From: Halichoerus grypus
Taxonomy: Eukaryota > Chordata > Mammalia > Carnivora > Phocidae
Length of the DNA stretch: 64,000 nt
Assembly: GCF_964656455.1 (NCBI RefSeq)
Contig: NC_135719.1
Location: 74,612,283 to 74,676,282 of the forward strand
Direction: 5' to 3'
The notes below the pieces were generated by a model. That model was not told the origin of the DNA. It made no database searches and was given only the letters and a program-made list of their open reading frames with translations. Positions within the stretch are counted from its first letter, which is position 1, and each line of letters starts with the position of its first letter. Position numbers and translations under genes: made by a program. This document shows, piece after piece, positions 12,150 to 22,410 of this stretch.

Positions 12150-12240
12150 CTATGTATCTGGCATGAGGTGCTCAATAAATATCTATTAAAGAAATGTGGT
12201 ATGAGTAAATGAATAAATGAATGAATGAATAAATATATAA
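12150..12240 (+). repeat. MIR/L2 3' tail with (GAAT)n
   Basis: CTGGCATGAGGTGCTCAATAAATAT is the typical 3' end of an ancient MIR/L2-type element. It is followed by an expanded AATGAATGAATGAATAAATA microsatellite at 12207-12235. Confidence 0.6.
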
Positions 12241-13820
12241 GGGAGTGAGACTTAAAAAAATCAAGAACAATTGTTGGAGTTTGAAGGAAAATGGAAATAA
12301 TCTTTGGCTGAGTGGGAAATCATGTGATTAAGGATCCTAGTGTTAAGAAACAATATGGACTTTGCCTCCTATCTCAGGAAACTCCAATGAGACCCAAGAA
12401 AGTGTTTTAAAGATTTTGTTCCTGATCTTCTTAGTTTGTAGAATTTGACCAACTTGACACCCCAGAATTTAGGAAATTGTTGCTGCTTTTCCAGTGAAAC
12501 TGTGATGAGACTCAGTCATCATTTAGTATTTTGTTGTGAGTCTTGAACCATAGGAAAAAAAGAACAAAAGGAGAAAAAGTAAAAGCTTATCAACTTTGCA
12601 ACAGTAGGCATATTGGCATTTGATGGGGTTTTTATTTCATGCATTTCTTTCAGGGAAAAAAGTAATGACCAAAAAGAAAATTCAGAGACTCTTTTGCAAC
12701 ATGTTCTTCAAAAATACATTATGAAGAAAATGTATTTTTAGTTACCCAGCAAGGCAAGGATAAGGTTATCAGTAGAAATGGGATGCACACACTGAAGAGG
12801 GAAACCAAGAACAGCCCAGTTCTATGACCTCACTGTGGAGGGAACAGCAGAAGGAGAAGGGAGAGTACCAGCTGCAGACATGCAACCAACAAGCACAGAG
12901 ACTAAGTGGAAGCTTGATGCCAAATTAAACCTGTGTATGAACTTTGTTTCCTTGCAGTGAAGGGGAGACGCCACCATTCAAACAGATAAGCTACATAAGG
13001 CAGGCTATGTACTAACTGGAATCAGGGTTTCCCATCAGAAAAAGCTTTTGTATCTTTTCCTGTTGAGAACTTGGTTTAGACTAGCTCTGTTACACGAAGT
13101 ACATTGGTTCTAATCAGAGAGGGAGAGCCTAAGAAATGGTCACACAAAATATTCTGACAATGTCGCATGATGCTTGAAGATTATGCCTTAATTTTAAATG
13201 AGAGAAAGAGGACATTTCACCATTCAAGAGCTGCTTCTGGTGGTTCTACATTTCTGGTGCAATCTTATGAATACAATATGTAGGGTACTAAGATGCTCAT
13301 GGAACAGGCTTATGTTATAGAATGCCCTGTATCATTTATATTCTTATTCTCTTTCAGTAAATTAAGTTTTACTTTTAATTCTGTGAAACAGTGTCATTTC
13401 AACTTATTTACATACATTTCTTGTGAGGAAATCAATTCATTCTGGATATCCCTTTACTGTTGTACAAAACCCCTCCCCATTGCTTTTCTTCTTTCAATTA
13501 CCTTTCTTTTCCCCAACCCACTACCCAACTGTGGCCAAGATGTAGACTATAACAAAATGGAAATATGCAATGAATCTGCTTTGTAACTGAAATGCTAAAG
13601 AGATGCATGTACTGATAACTTTTTTTAGTAAGATGGTAATAATAAAATGCACTTTGAGTATAGGAAAAGACTAGAGGAATAGAAATTTATTGGAATTTCT
13701 TAAAACCTACCTTTAAAAATTTTCTATTTTCTCTTATTTCAATAGATTGACTTATTTATGTTAGATTTTTATAAAGATACCATGCTCATTATTTAAATCA
13801 TTCTTATAGTTTTCCATACC
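12241..13820. other. Unique DNA, nothing recognised
   Basis: No repeat or gene recognised. The plus-strand 97-codon frame at 13293-13586 is AT-rich and phenylalanine-heavy, and looks like a chance frame. Confidence 0.45.
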
Positions 13821-13838
13821 AGGGGAGGAACACTAGTT

Positions 13839-14039
13839 GTTTGATTTTTTAAAGATTTTATTTATTTATTTGAGAGAGAGAGAGACACAGAGAGCGTGAG
13901 CTGGGGAAGGCACAGAGGGAGAGGGTTAGCAGACTCCCCACTGAGTGCGGAGCCAATGCGGGGCTCCATCCCAGGATCCTGGGATCATGACCTGAACCAA
14001 AGTCAGAGGTCCAACTGAATGAGCCATCCAGATGCCCTG
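13839..14039 (-). mobile_element. Can-SINE, minus strand
   Basis: T-rich tail, TTTATTTATTTATTTGAGAG, GA-rich block, GGGGCTCCATCCCAGGATCC, then the head remnant ending ATGAGCCATCCAGATGCCC. Flanked by an 18-bp TSD with one mismatch sharing GAGGAACACTAGTT (13821-13838 and 14040-14057). Confidence 0.95.
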
Positions 14040-14125
14040 AGGAGAGGAACACTAGTTTTTCTCACCTTTTTAAAGCTGGGGAGTAGAAGCAGAAAGAACT
14101 AAAATGATATGCTTAAGTTATGAGG

Positions 14126-14143
14126 CAAAAAAAAAAAAAAAAA
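14126..14143 (+). repeat. Poly(A) run
   Basis: Uninterrupted adenines followed by GATTATTTTGG. No retroposed body is visible upstream. Confidence 0.8.
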
Positions 14144-14880
14144 AGATTATTTTGGTCAACTTAGTACAAAGTGATTGTCATAGACCAGTTTCTCTCCATC
14201 CCCATTCTCTGATAAATTTATTAATTGAAAACTATTTAATCTACAGGTAGATACAGAATAAAAATGATTTCCTTGGTGATGATTTATCAATCATTTTGTA
14301 AGATGAAGCTAGTTTCACTTTTCAGTAGTCATCTTTAGATTATCACTGAGGTGGGTAGATGTGGTGCCTGAAATTTAAGTCCCCAAATCTAGAGGTGATG
14401 TTAATGGAAGGTGGCATGAGGACGACACGTGGGTGAGTTTCAGTTATAGCAGGAGTTCTGACTCTCTTACTTTTGGAAATTTGGTGAACTTCAGAGAGCA
14501 CTACTTGCTAGTAGTGCTTTGCATATGGGACATTAGTTGAGCAGGCTTACTTAGATCCTCTGGGTAGATTTCAACATGTATTGGTTTGGTAAAATGTCCC
14601 TCATCATATATTTTATGTACTTTGGCCCGTGATTTTGGCTGAGTGTAATCATAGAATTATACAAATAGGAAATGTCTTGTGACTCAGCCAAATAACCCAG
14701 TCAGGTTAATAAAGAAGAATACAACGTTGGAAGAGAAATTACATTAATGAGTTTTGCTTTTAAATTCTCAATAGAGAGTCTAACAGTAAAACCCAATCAA
14801 ACCAACCAACAAACCAAACAATAGCAACAGCCCCAACAACATATAACCACCCCCTAAAAAACCCCCAAACAAACAAAAAA
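14144..14880. other. Unique DNA ending in an A/C-rich tract
   Basis: No repeat or gene up to about 14780. From 14781 to 14880 the plus strand is strongly A/C-rich (CAAACCAACC-type words), possibly a degenerate simple repeat. Confidence 0.45.
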
Positions 14881-14895
14881 CCCAGACAGTCTTTT

Positions 14896-15066
14896 AGAGA
14901 AGGAGGAGGGGAGGGGCAGTGGGAGAAGAAGAGAGAGAGAGAATCTTAAGCAGGCTCCACCCCCAGCACAGAGCCCAACGTGGGGCTTGATCTCACAACC
15001 CTGAGATCACTACCTGAGCTGAAATTGAGTTGGACGCTTACCTGACTGAGCCACCCAGGTGCCCCT
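14896..15066 (-). mobile_element. Can-SINE lacking the usual A-rich tail, minus strand
   Basis: Reverse-complemented SINE from its GA-rich block to the head (GACTGAGCCACCCAGGTGCCC). The TTTATTTATTTATTT tail seen in nearly every other copy is missing. A 15-bp TSD with one mismatch nevertheless bounds it (CCCAGACAGTCTTTT at 14881-14895, CCCAGGCAGTCTTTT at 15067-15081). The tail was either lost later or was very short at insertion. Confidence 0.9.
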
Positions 15067-15081
15067 CCCAGGCAGTCTTTT

Positions 15082-15512
15082 GACTGTTATTGGAAACCAA
15101 ATGAAATGTCAAACTTTAGAACAGTAGGATAATTTTATGAAGCTAGAAAAGTTACTAAGGTTTGTCATTGACATGGATTTATTTTATTGTTTGTTTGTTT
15201 GAAAAGATGAGTGTGTATGTGTGTAGAAAATGTGTTGGGGTAAGTTAACTATTTTTGAGCTGTTGGTTCTCCTAAAACTCATGTTTATTATTGACAGGGT
15301 CAAAAGAAAATATAAGATGGATTTTTCTGCCCCATCTGGCAGCTTCAGTTCATCAGAAATGAGAGCTAAACACAGCTGTGAAGACAGAAGTCTGAGGAGC
15401 ACCATTCTGTTAATGACTTGGGACAACTCTGAACCACTGTTCATAATGACTCCATTGAATGGGGCAGCAGAAGTCCTATGGCCTTTGGCATGGAAACAGC
15501 CGTAGCCCTCAA
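15082..15512. other. Unique DNA, nothing recognised
   Basis: Overlapping 86- and 91-codon frames on opposite strands (15184-15505) show no recognisable domain and are probably chance. Confidence 0.4.
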
Positions 15513-15527
15513 GGATTTCTGAATTTT

Positions 15528-15729
15528 TTTTACTAATTTTTAAAAAGATTTTATTTATTTATTTGACAGAGAGAAAGAGAGAGCACAAGCAGGGGGAATG
15601 GCAGAGGGAGAGGGAGAAGCAGGCTCCCCACTGAGCAAGGATCCCACTGCGGGGCTCGATCTCAGGACCCTGAGATCATGACGTGAGCTAAAGGCAGATG
15701 CTTAACCAACTGAACCACCCAGGCACCCC
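15528..15729 (-). mobile_element. Can-SINE, minus strand
   Basis: Complete element: AAAAAGATTTTATTTATTTA tail, GA-rich block, GCGGGGCTCGATCTCAGGAC, and head CTGAACCACCCAGGCACCCC. Flanked by a 15-bp TSD with one mismatch (GGATTTCTGAATTTT at 15513-15527, GGATTTCTGTATTTT at 15730-15744). Confidence 0.95.
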
Positions 15730-15744
15730 GGATTTCTGTATTTT

Positions 15745-16130
15745 AAGTGAACGAACAAAATGATTCGTGAGGTTTCACAAAATAAAGGGAAAAATATTAA
15801 CCTTCTTTGGGCTGGAGAGAGAGAGAGGAAAGAGTTAACTACCAGTGGGAAATTTCCAAAGCCAAAGGTGCCTTAAGTCCTACATAGCTTTTTCTTTCTT
15901 CCCGTTAATTATTATATTCAGCAAAGTTCTCTGTTTCTCACCTTTACTAAACATGGCATTTAGAATGACTGGCCCATTTGATGTTCCATGAATTAAAACT
16001 TCTAAGTTGTTAGGAGATAATTTTGTCTCTCTTATTTAACATCATGAAAAATGATTGTTTTGAAGGTCTGAGAAAAAAAAACTATGTTACAAAAATGTGG
16101 TCTCTGTGCCTCACTTCACTTCCCCCTTGG
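15745..16130. other. Unique DNA, nothing recognised
   Basis: No repeat or gene recognised apart from a short GA run near 15813-15830. Confidence 0.4.
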
Positions 16131-16135
16131 ATTGC

Positions 16136-16214
16136 CTGCTTTTCTTTTTCCCTTCCTCCCTCCCTCTCTTCTTTGCTTCCTCCTTTCCTTTCTAGCTTCC
16201 TTCTTTCTGTCCTC
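16136..16214 (+). repeat. Polypyrimidine tract
   Basis: Nearly pure C/T on the plus strand (CCTTCCTCCCTCCCTCTCTT and similar). Such tracts can form triplex DNA, but here it is most simply a low-complexity repeat. Confidence 0.75.
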
Positions 16215-16370
16215 TTATCCCAAAATGTACAAAGCATGCAAGGCATAAGTCGGTGCTTTATTAATAAATAATATTTCAATAGTGGATATATACATCTTCA
16301 GTCATTTACCTTTTATTTGTTCATCTTTTCTTTTTTTTTTGAAGTTTGTGATTTTAAGCTTTTTAATTTT

Positions 16371-17591
16371 TTTATTTATTTATTTTTATTTTATTATGTT
16401 ATGTTAGTCACTATACAAGACATAATTGGTTTTTGATGTAGTGATCCATGATCCATTGTTTTCGTATAACACCCAGTGCTTCATGCAGTACGTGCCCTCC
16501 TTAATACCCATCACCGGGCTAACCAATTCCCCCTCCCCTCTAAAACCCTGTTTGTTTCTCAGAGTCCATAGTCTCTCATGGTTCATCTCTCCCTCCAATT
16601 CCCCCCCCCATTTTTCCCTTCCTTCTCCTAATGTCCTCCATGTTATTCCTTATGTTCCACAAATAAGTGAAACCATATGATAATTGACTTTCTCTGCTTG
16701 ACTTATTTCACTTAGCATAATCTCCTCCAGTCCCATCCATGTTGATGTAAAAGTTGGGTATTCATCTTTTCTGATGGCTGAGTAATATTCCATTGTATAT
16801 ATGGACCACATCTTCTTTTTCCGTTCATCTCTTGAAGGGCAACTCAGCTCTTTCCACAGTTTGGCTATTGCGGACATTGATGCTATGAACATTGGGGTGC
16901 ATATGGCCCTTCTTTTCACTACATCTGTGTCTTTGGGGTAAATACCCAGGAGTGCAATTGCTGGGTCATAGGGTAGCTCTATTTTAAAATTTTTGAGGCA
17001 CCTCCACACTGTTTTCCAAAGTGGCTGTACCAACTTGCATTCCCACCAACAGTGTAAGAGGGTTCCCCTTTCTCCACAACCTCTCCAACATTTGTTGTTT
17101 CTTTCCCTGTCCATTTTTGCCATTCTAACTGGTGTAAGGTGGTATCTCAGTGTGGTTTTGATTTGGATTTCCCCGATGGCTAATGATGATGAACATTTTT
17201 TCATGTGTCTGTTAGCCATTTGTATGTCTTCTTCAGAGAAGTGTCTGTTCATCTCTTCTGCCCACTTTTTGACTTGATTATTTGTTTTTTGGGTGTTGAG
17301 TTTGAGAAGTTCTTTATAGATTTTGGATACCAGCCCTTTATCTGTAGTGTCATTTGCAAATATCTTCTCCCATTCTGTGGGTTGTCTCTTTGTTTTGTTG
17401 ACTATTTCCTTTGCTGTGCTGTGCAGAAGTTTTTTAATCTTGATGAAGTCCCAAAAGTTCACTTTTGCTTTTGTTTCACCGGCTTTTGGAGATGTATCTT
17501 GAAAGAAGTTGCTGTGGGTGATGTTAAAGAGGTTACTGCTGTTCATCTTTTCAATGTGAATTGTTTCTTAATGTATCATTTTAATTTTTAG
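16371..17591 (-). mobile_element. L1, 5'-truncated, minus strand
   Basis: A 1.2 kb L1 copy read on the minus strand: T-rich stretch on the left (its A-tail), the carnivore 3' UTR with CCATGAGAGACTATGGACTC in reverse complement, and the C-terminal third of ORF2 to about 17546. A candidate 19-bp TSD with two mismatches flanks it (TTTTAAGCTTTTTAATTTT at 16352-16370, TTTTAGGCTTTTTAGTTTT at 17592-17610). A young to middle-aged insertion. Confidence 0.93.
16650..17546 (-). pseudogene. L1 ORF2 C-terminal remnant, 298 codons still open
   Basis: The frame is uninterrupted for 298 codons and ends at the normal L1 stop (VSLICGT). It covers the ORF2 region after the reverse transcriptase, including [23 protein letters not shown] and the C-terminal cysteine-rich motif [18 protein letters not shown]. 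The ligands fit C-x3-C-x7-H-x4-C, all present. Endonuclease and reverse transcriptase domains lie upstream of the truncation and are absent, so it cannot retrotranspose. The listed start is an internal ATG, not the original start. The lack of stops suggests a fairly recent insertion. Confidence 0.92.
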
Positions 17592-17610
17592 TTTTAGGCT
17601 TTTTAGTTTT

Positions 17611-18891
17611 TAAATATATTAAATGCTCTGCTACCAGCCTTTGATCAATATATACACTTTACCTGGGATTCTTACATAGCTTCAGTATAATTCACGATAA
17701 TAATGATATGGCAAGATTCTAAATCAAGTTTGGAATTGTGAAAGATTAGTTTTATTCACTGTGGTCATAGCGTTATCATTGTTTATTATATTGCAATCAT
17801 CTGAAAATTGGAAATCCAGGTGTGGCATATATAAATGACTACATAAAAGTTGATTCGAAGGCTTCATTCTCCTTCCATGACAGACAGTATTTTTCATATA
17901 AATATTTTGAAGCACATTGCAAAGGATAGCATTCTCTTCTTACTGATAGGGCAGCAAAGATACCAAGTCAGATGTCTATACAGGGTTACATTTTGAGAGT
18001 AGAGTTCCTCCCCCCACTTTTTCCTCTCTATCATCTTAGCTTTGATTACATTCATCATTTGTCTCCTCCCATGATGTTCACTCCAGATAACAGGTTGTTT
18101 TGAATGATACTATCCTGGTAGATATTTTGCCATAGTAGAGTAAGGAGATTTTCACACATAAGAAATTATACTTCTTACATGTAGTAGTTTAGTTTAGGGT
18201 CTTACAAACAGAAAAATTCTAGTCAATATATATGGAAAGTAGCCTGATAATATAAGGGAGAAATATTAAAATTTGTATCTTTAAGGCTGTTAATGAAAAA
18301 CTAAATGTATTTCTTTGACAAAATAATTTAAAAATCACTTTATTACTGCAGGCTACATACTTTTTTTGTTCTTGTAATAATTCTATGAGTTTTCACATGT
18401 TCACGTTGCTTCAGTAGCCCTGCGTATTTCCTTGTTTTATGCCTGAAACTAAATTAATTACTTTGTTTAATTTCGTGGACATGCCAAGCTGCAGTTATGA
18501 ATAGCTACTAATACCAAGTGTTTATACAGAGAGCATGGGATGTGACAATAAATATCTACCCAATTACCAAACAACTGAGGGCAATATTGTTTCCAGGTAA
18601 GCTGGACAAATTGTAACTTCACTATTTTTAATAGGAAATGAAACAATTGCAAAGTCAGCACCGAGGTTTTGTTAAAAATCCAATGATGCCACAATGTCAA
18701 ATTACAACTTTATTAAGAAACCAGTTTGCAAATACAATATTGTATAAGGCAGTTTTTTAAAGCCAAAGAATCTCATGGAAAACAGAGACACCCCTTGAAC
18801 ATCCATCCTACCAGTGCTTTGGAAATATTTTGACAGACCTTCATGAGGTGAAGTGAAATCAGTGTGGGAGGGCAGATCAGCTATGAGCTTT
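17611..18891. other. AT-rich unique DNA, nothing recognised
   Basis: About 1.3 kb without a recognisable repeat or gene between two L1 insertions. Frames up to 77 codons are chance-like. Confidence 0.45.
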
Positions 18892-18915
18892 AGAAGACAT
18901 TAGCCTAGAAAAAGA

Positions 18916-19868
18916 AAAATTAACAAGTCAGGAGATGGCAGATGTTGGCGGGGATGCGGAGAAAGGGGAACCCTCCTACACTGTCGGTGGGAATGCAAGC
19001 TCGTGCAGCCACTCTGGAAAACAGTATGGAGGTTCCTCAAAAAGTTGAAAATAGAGCTACCATATGATCCAGCAATTGCACTACTGGGTATTTACCCCAA
19101 AGATACAAAAGTAGGGACCCGAAAGGCTACGTGCACCCCGATGTTTATAGCAGCAATGTCCACAATAGCCAAACTGTGGAAAGAGCCAAGATGTCCATCA
19201 ACAGATGAATGGATAAAGAAGATGTGGTATATATATACAATGGAATATTATGCAGCCATCAAAAGGAATAAGATCTTGCCATTTGCAACGACGTGGATGG
19301 AACTGGAGGGTATTATGCTGAGCGAAATAAGTCAAACAGAGAAAGACATGTATCATATGACCTCACTGATATGAGGAATTCTTAATCTCAGGAAACAAAC
19401 TGAGGGTTGCTGGAGTGGGGGGTGGGGTGGGAGGGATGGGGTGACTGGGTGATGGACACTGGGGAGGGTATGTGTTCTGGTAAGCGCTGTGAATTGTGCA
19501 AGACTGTTGAATCTCAGATCTGTACCTCTGAAACAAATAATGCAATATATGTTAAGAAAGAAAAAAAGAAGAAGAAGAATGTAGCAGGAGGGGAAGAATG
19601 AAGGGGGGGAAATCGGAGGGGGAGAAGAACCATGAGAGACGATGGACTCTGAAAAACAAACTGAGGGTTCTAGAGGGGAGGGGGGTGGGAGGATGGGTTA
19701 GCCTGGTGATGGGTATTGAGGAGGGCACGTTCTGCATGGAGCACTGGGTGTTATGCACAAACAATGAATCATGGAACACTATATCTAAAACTAATGATGT
19801 AATGTATGGGGATTAACATAACAATAAAAAAAATCACATAAAAAAAATAAATTAAAAAAAAAAAAAAA
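18916..19868 (+). mobile_element. L1, 5'-truncated, plus strand, with 24-bp TSD
   Basis: Flanked by a perfect 24-bp TSD (18892-18915 and 19869-19892; core GAAGACATTAGCCTAG). The element starts inside ORF2, passes its stop at 19374, and has a 3' UTR made of two parts. The first part (19375 to about 19560) ends in ATGCAATATATGTTAAG. A GAAGAAGAAG link follows, then the carnivore-type G-rich UTR (CCATGAGAGACGATGGACTC) and a long A-tail to 19868. The perfect TSD points to a recent insertion. Confidence 0.96.
18919..19374 (+). pseudogene. L1 ORF2 C-terminal remnant
   Basis: The frame is open from the truncation point through [18 protein letters not shown] (C-x3-C-x7-H-x4-C intact), [18 protein letters not shown] and YTMEYYAAIKRNK to the stop at 19372-19374. 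It ends slightly short of the other L1 copy (HMTSLI rather than VSLICGT), because GATATGA brings the stop earlier. No endonuclease or reverse transcriptase domain remains. Confidence 0.9.
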
Positions 19869-19892
19869 AGAAGACATTAGCCTAGAAAAAGA

Positions 19893-20270
19893 TATGAGCA
19901 CGTTTTGCCAAATACAAAATAACAATAACAACAACCAATTTTTGTATCAATGCTTTAGACTTTGTAAGGTTCATATTTTTATACAAATTATTTTATTTAA
20001 TCCTTAAGCAATGTCATGGAGGAATTTGGTAGAATTAGTATTTCTCAAAATGATTCTTATTTTACAAAGGAGAGAATCAATGTTGAGCCAGAATTAGGAG
20101 TAAAGTGAAGGTTGAAGATCAGATTGCAGGTCAGAGGCTGTTAAAACTGAAATTAAGTTGGACCTATCCTTTTAAACAACCTCCGCTTGGTGGGAGTACA
20201 TCTGTTCCCATTGGGGTGAAGAGGGAGGGGTAGGACTTGAGGGTTGTTCTCCCCATTGGGCATTGAGCTC
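19893..20270. other. Unique DNA, nothing recognised
   Basis: Around 19940-20110 there are MIR-like words (TTACAAAGGAGAGAATCAATG) too weak to call. No gene. Confidence 0.35.
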
Positions 20271-20280
20271 TGAGCCAAAA

Positions 20281-20283
<3 letters not shown>

Positions 20284-20311
<28 letters not shown>

Positions 20312-20492
20312 TTATTTATTTATTTTGAGAGAGAGAATGAGAGAGAGCGAGTACTTGAGAGGGGGGAGGGTCAGAGGGAGAAGCAGACTCCCTGCCGAGC
20401 AGGGAGCCCGATGCGGGACTTGATCCAGGGACTCCAGGATCATGACCTGAGCCGAAGGCAGTCGCTTAACCAACTGAGCCACCCAGGCGCCC
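20284..20492 (-). mobile_element. Can-SINE, minus strand, long poly(T)
   Basis: Starts with an uninterrupted T run, so its A-tail is still long. Then TTTATTTATTTATTTTGAG, GA-rich block, and the head CAACTGAGCCACCCAGGCGCC. A perfect 13-bp TSD TGAGCCAAAATTT flanks it (20271-20283 and 20493-20505). Long pure tail and perfect TSD suggest a young insertion. Confidence 0.96.
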
Positions 20493-20505
20493 TGAGCCAA
20501 AATTT

Positions 20506-20993
20506 AATCCTGAATTATAGCTGTCTTTTCTTAGCCTCTATTTCTAGCATTCTGCCAGGCCGGAAGAAGGAAAGCGTATGAATACATATCAGTTTGGGTC
20601 TTATGGTTAAACCTTAATAGTTGGGGTGGATTTCCACCAGCCACTGAACCTGTCCCCACACCTTACTCCACCCTCACAGCATCTTGTGTCTTATTTATCT
20701 TCTCTTTTCGCTTCAGTGCTGCTAAGTTCTTATTTAGTTGCTAAAGGTAAATAGCTTTGGTTGTTTATAGTCACTTTCTCTTCCTGTCCCACTTTGATTT
20801 CTGCCTGGACACACCAAAAATGCTAAGGCTCTGGTAACTCTTTCCCCTGAGATTTTGGAGCCTTAGGAGGGGGCTTGTATTAAGTAGAACGTACTTTTCT
20901 ATGAATATTTTCCCTGTCTAAACTGACTTTTGATGACTGCCTATCTTAGGCAAGTGGTAACCCTTTTAGAATCTGATTTATAAGCCTGTATAG
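20506..20993. other. Unique DNA, nothing recognised
   Basis: No recognisable repeat or gene. Confidence 0.4.
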
Positions 20994-21208
20994 TGTTCCA
21001 TGATTCATTGTTTGTGCGTAACACCCAGTGCTCCATGCAGAACGTGCCCTCCTCAATACCCATCACCAGGCTAACCCATCCTCCCATCCCCCTCCCCTCT
21101 AGAACCCTCAGTTTGTTTTTCAGAGTCCATCGTCTCTCATGGTTCTTCTCCCCCTCCGATTTCCCCCCTTCATTCTTCCCCTCCTGCTACATTCTTCTTC
21201 TTCTGAGT
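20994..21208 (-). mobile_element. L1 3' UTR fragment, inverted copy of 19.57-19.79 kb
   Basis: On the minus strand it runs from the GAAGAAGAAG link through the G-rich UTR to ATGGAACACTATA. By eye it matches 19570-19790 with only about three differences, including the link between the two UTR parts. It has neither ORF2 sequence nor an A-tail, and I see no TSD. It is either a doubly truncated insertion of the same L1 subfamily or a local inverted duplication of the neighbouring copy. Confidence 0.9.
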
Positions 21209-21285
21209 TAATTCCAATCTTTCATGTTTTTCTTGCTTGGTTTCTTCATGAGAACTTCTTCCTTTGCTCTTTAAAAACTGTGTTC

Positions 21286-21500
21286 CAGGGGTGCCTGGGT
21301 GGCTCAGATGGTTAAGCATCTGCCTTCAGCTCATGTCATGATCTCAGGGTCCTGGGATCGAGCCCCATGTGGGGGCTTCCTGCTCAGTGGGGACCCTGCT
21401 CCTCCTTCTCTCTCTGCTCCTCCCCCTGCTCATGCAGTCTCTCTCTCTCTCTCTCAAATAAATAAATAAAATCTTTAAAATAACAAAAACAAAAACAAAA
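21286..21500 (+). mobile_element. Can-SINE, plus strand
   Basis: Complete plus-strand copy: GGGGTGCCTGGGTGGCTCAG head, CATGATCTCAGGGTCCTGGG, CT-rich body, CAAATAAATAAATAAAATC and an (AAAAAC)n tail. Perfect 13-bp TSD AAAAACTGTGTTC (21273-21285 and 21501-21513). Confidence 0.97.
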
Positions 21501-21513
21501 AAAAACTGTGTTC

Positions 21514-21960
21514 TATGGAGGTTTGTCCTCAACTCATTGGCCATTTCAGAGAACATGCTTTATTGTCATAATCTTACATATAACATACAAAAATAGAAAA
21601 TGAACAGGGGATGAGGAAAAAATTAGATGTTCTTGTGGTGTCGTGTTGAGTTTAAGGTAGCTATGAAATTTCCGAAAAGAGACTGTACTATAGGCCCTTA
21701 GATATATGAGTCAGGACGAAGTGAGAAAACTATGCTACAAGTTTAGATATAGAAATACCTAGAGACAATCGAACATCAAATCTTATACTTTTATTATGTT
21801 GGAAAAACTCAGTTTTTCCCTCCCATGTGTCTTCTTTATTTCCACGCTCCTACTACACTCACACAGAACACTTCTCTTCTGACACCTCTGCTTACCAAAT
21901 GTGTGGAGGTTTCTCCCCCACATCAAACATTGGAGATCATCTTGAAGCACTGAAATAACA
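21514..21960. other. DNA between SINE and provirus remnant, unassigned
   Basis: No LTR-like polyadenylation signal or repeat of the 27.2-27.7 kb block is visible, although a proviral 3' LTR would be expected about here. A CTTCTTTATTTCCACGCTCC stretch near 21830 is of unknown origin. Confidence 0.35.
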
Positions 21961-22329
21961 TCACTCTGTTGGGCACATTGTTTCTACAAAGGTTGACAGG
22001 CAGAAGGTATAAAGCTTAAAAATTATTTTACTGAATAAGATGAGGAATGGATATTCTGCAAGGAACCATCCCAGCCTAAAGGGGTGTTTTATAAAAGCCT
22101 TGCAAAAAGGAGTTCTCTCATTTGTATTTCTGTTGGATATTGGGGAACAAATTGTATTTAAATGGAGAAGAACAAGGGATCTCTGACACTGAACAGATTG
22201 GAGTTTCTGGTGAACCATCCAATAGCCAGAGAGGTTTCCCCTTTTTGCCATAGATTGGACCAAGAAAGAAAGGGAACAAATAAGGTAGGAAGAAACTGAA
22301 TAAAGGGTATATGAGCCTGGTCCAGTCAT
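21961..22329 (-). pseudogene. Possible env N-terminal remnant of the provirus
   Basis: A 122-codon open frame just downstream of the integrase C terminus, where a simple retrovirus starts env. Near its beginning is a hydrophobic stretch (LYSVSSYLICSLSFLVQS) that could be a signal peptide. I recognise no surface-unit motif, and no transmembrane subunit follows, so the env assignment rests mainly on position. Confidence 0.4.
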
Positions 22330-22410
22330 CTTGGGGAAGCTAACTCATTCGGCTGTTATCTGCTTCAATTCCTGGAAATCCTTACTCTCAGGTCACAGTT
22401 GGTGTGCAGT

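Noticed and set aside
20312..20500. Short frames over SINEs (here, 13.86 kb, 25.4 kb, 30.9 kb, 40.4 kb and others)
   Set aside because: They translate the SINE body and recur at every copy in the same reading, so they are not genes.
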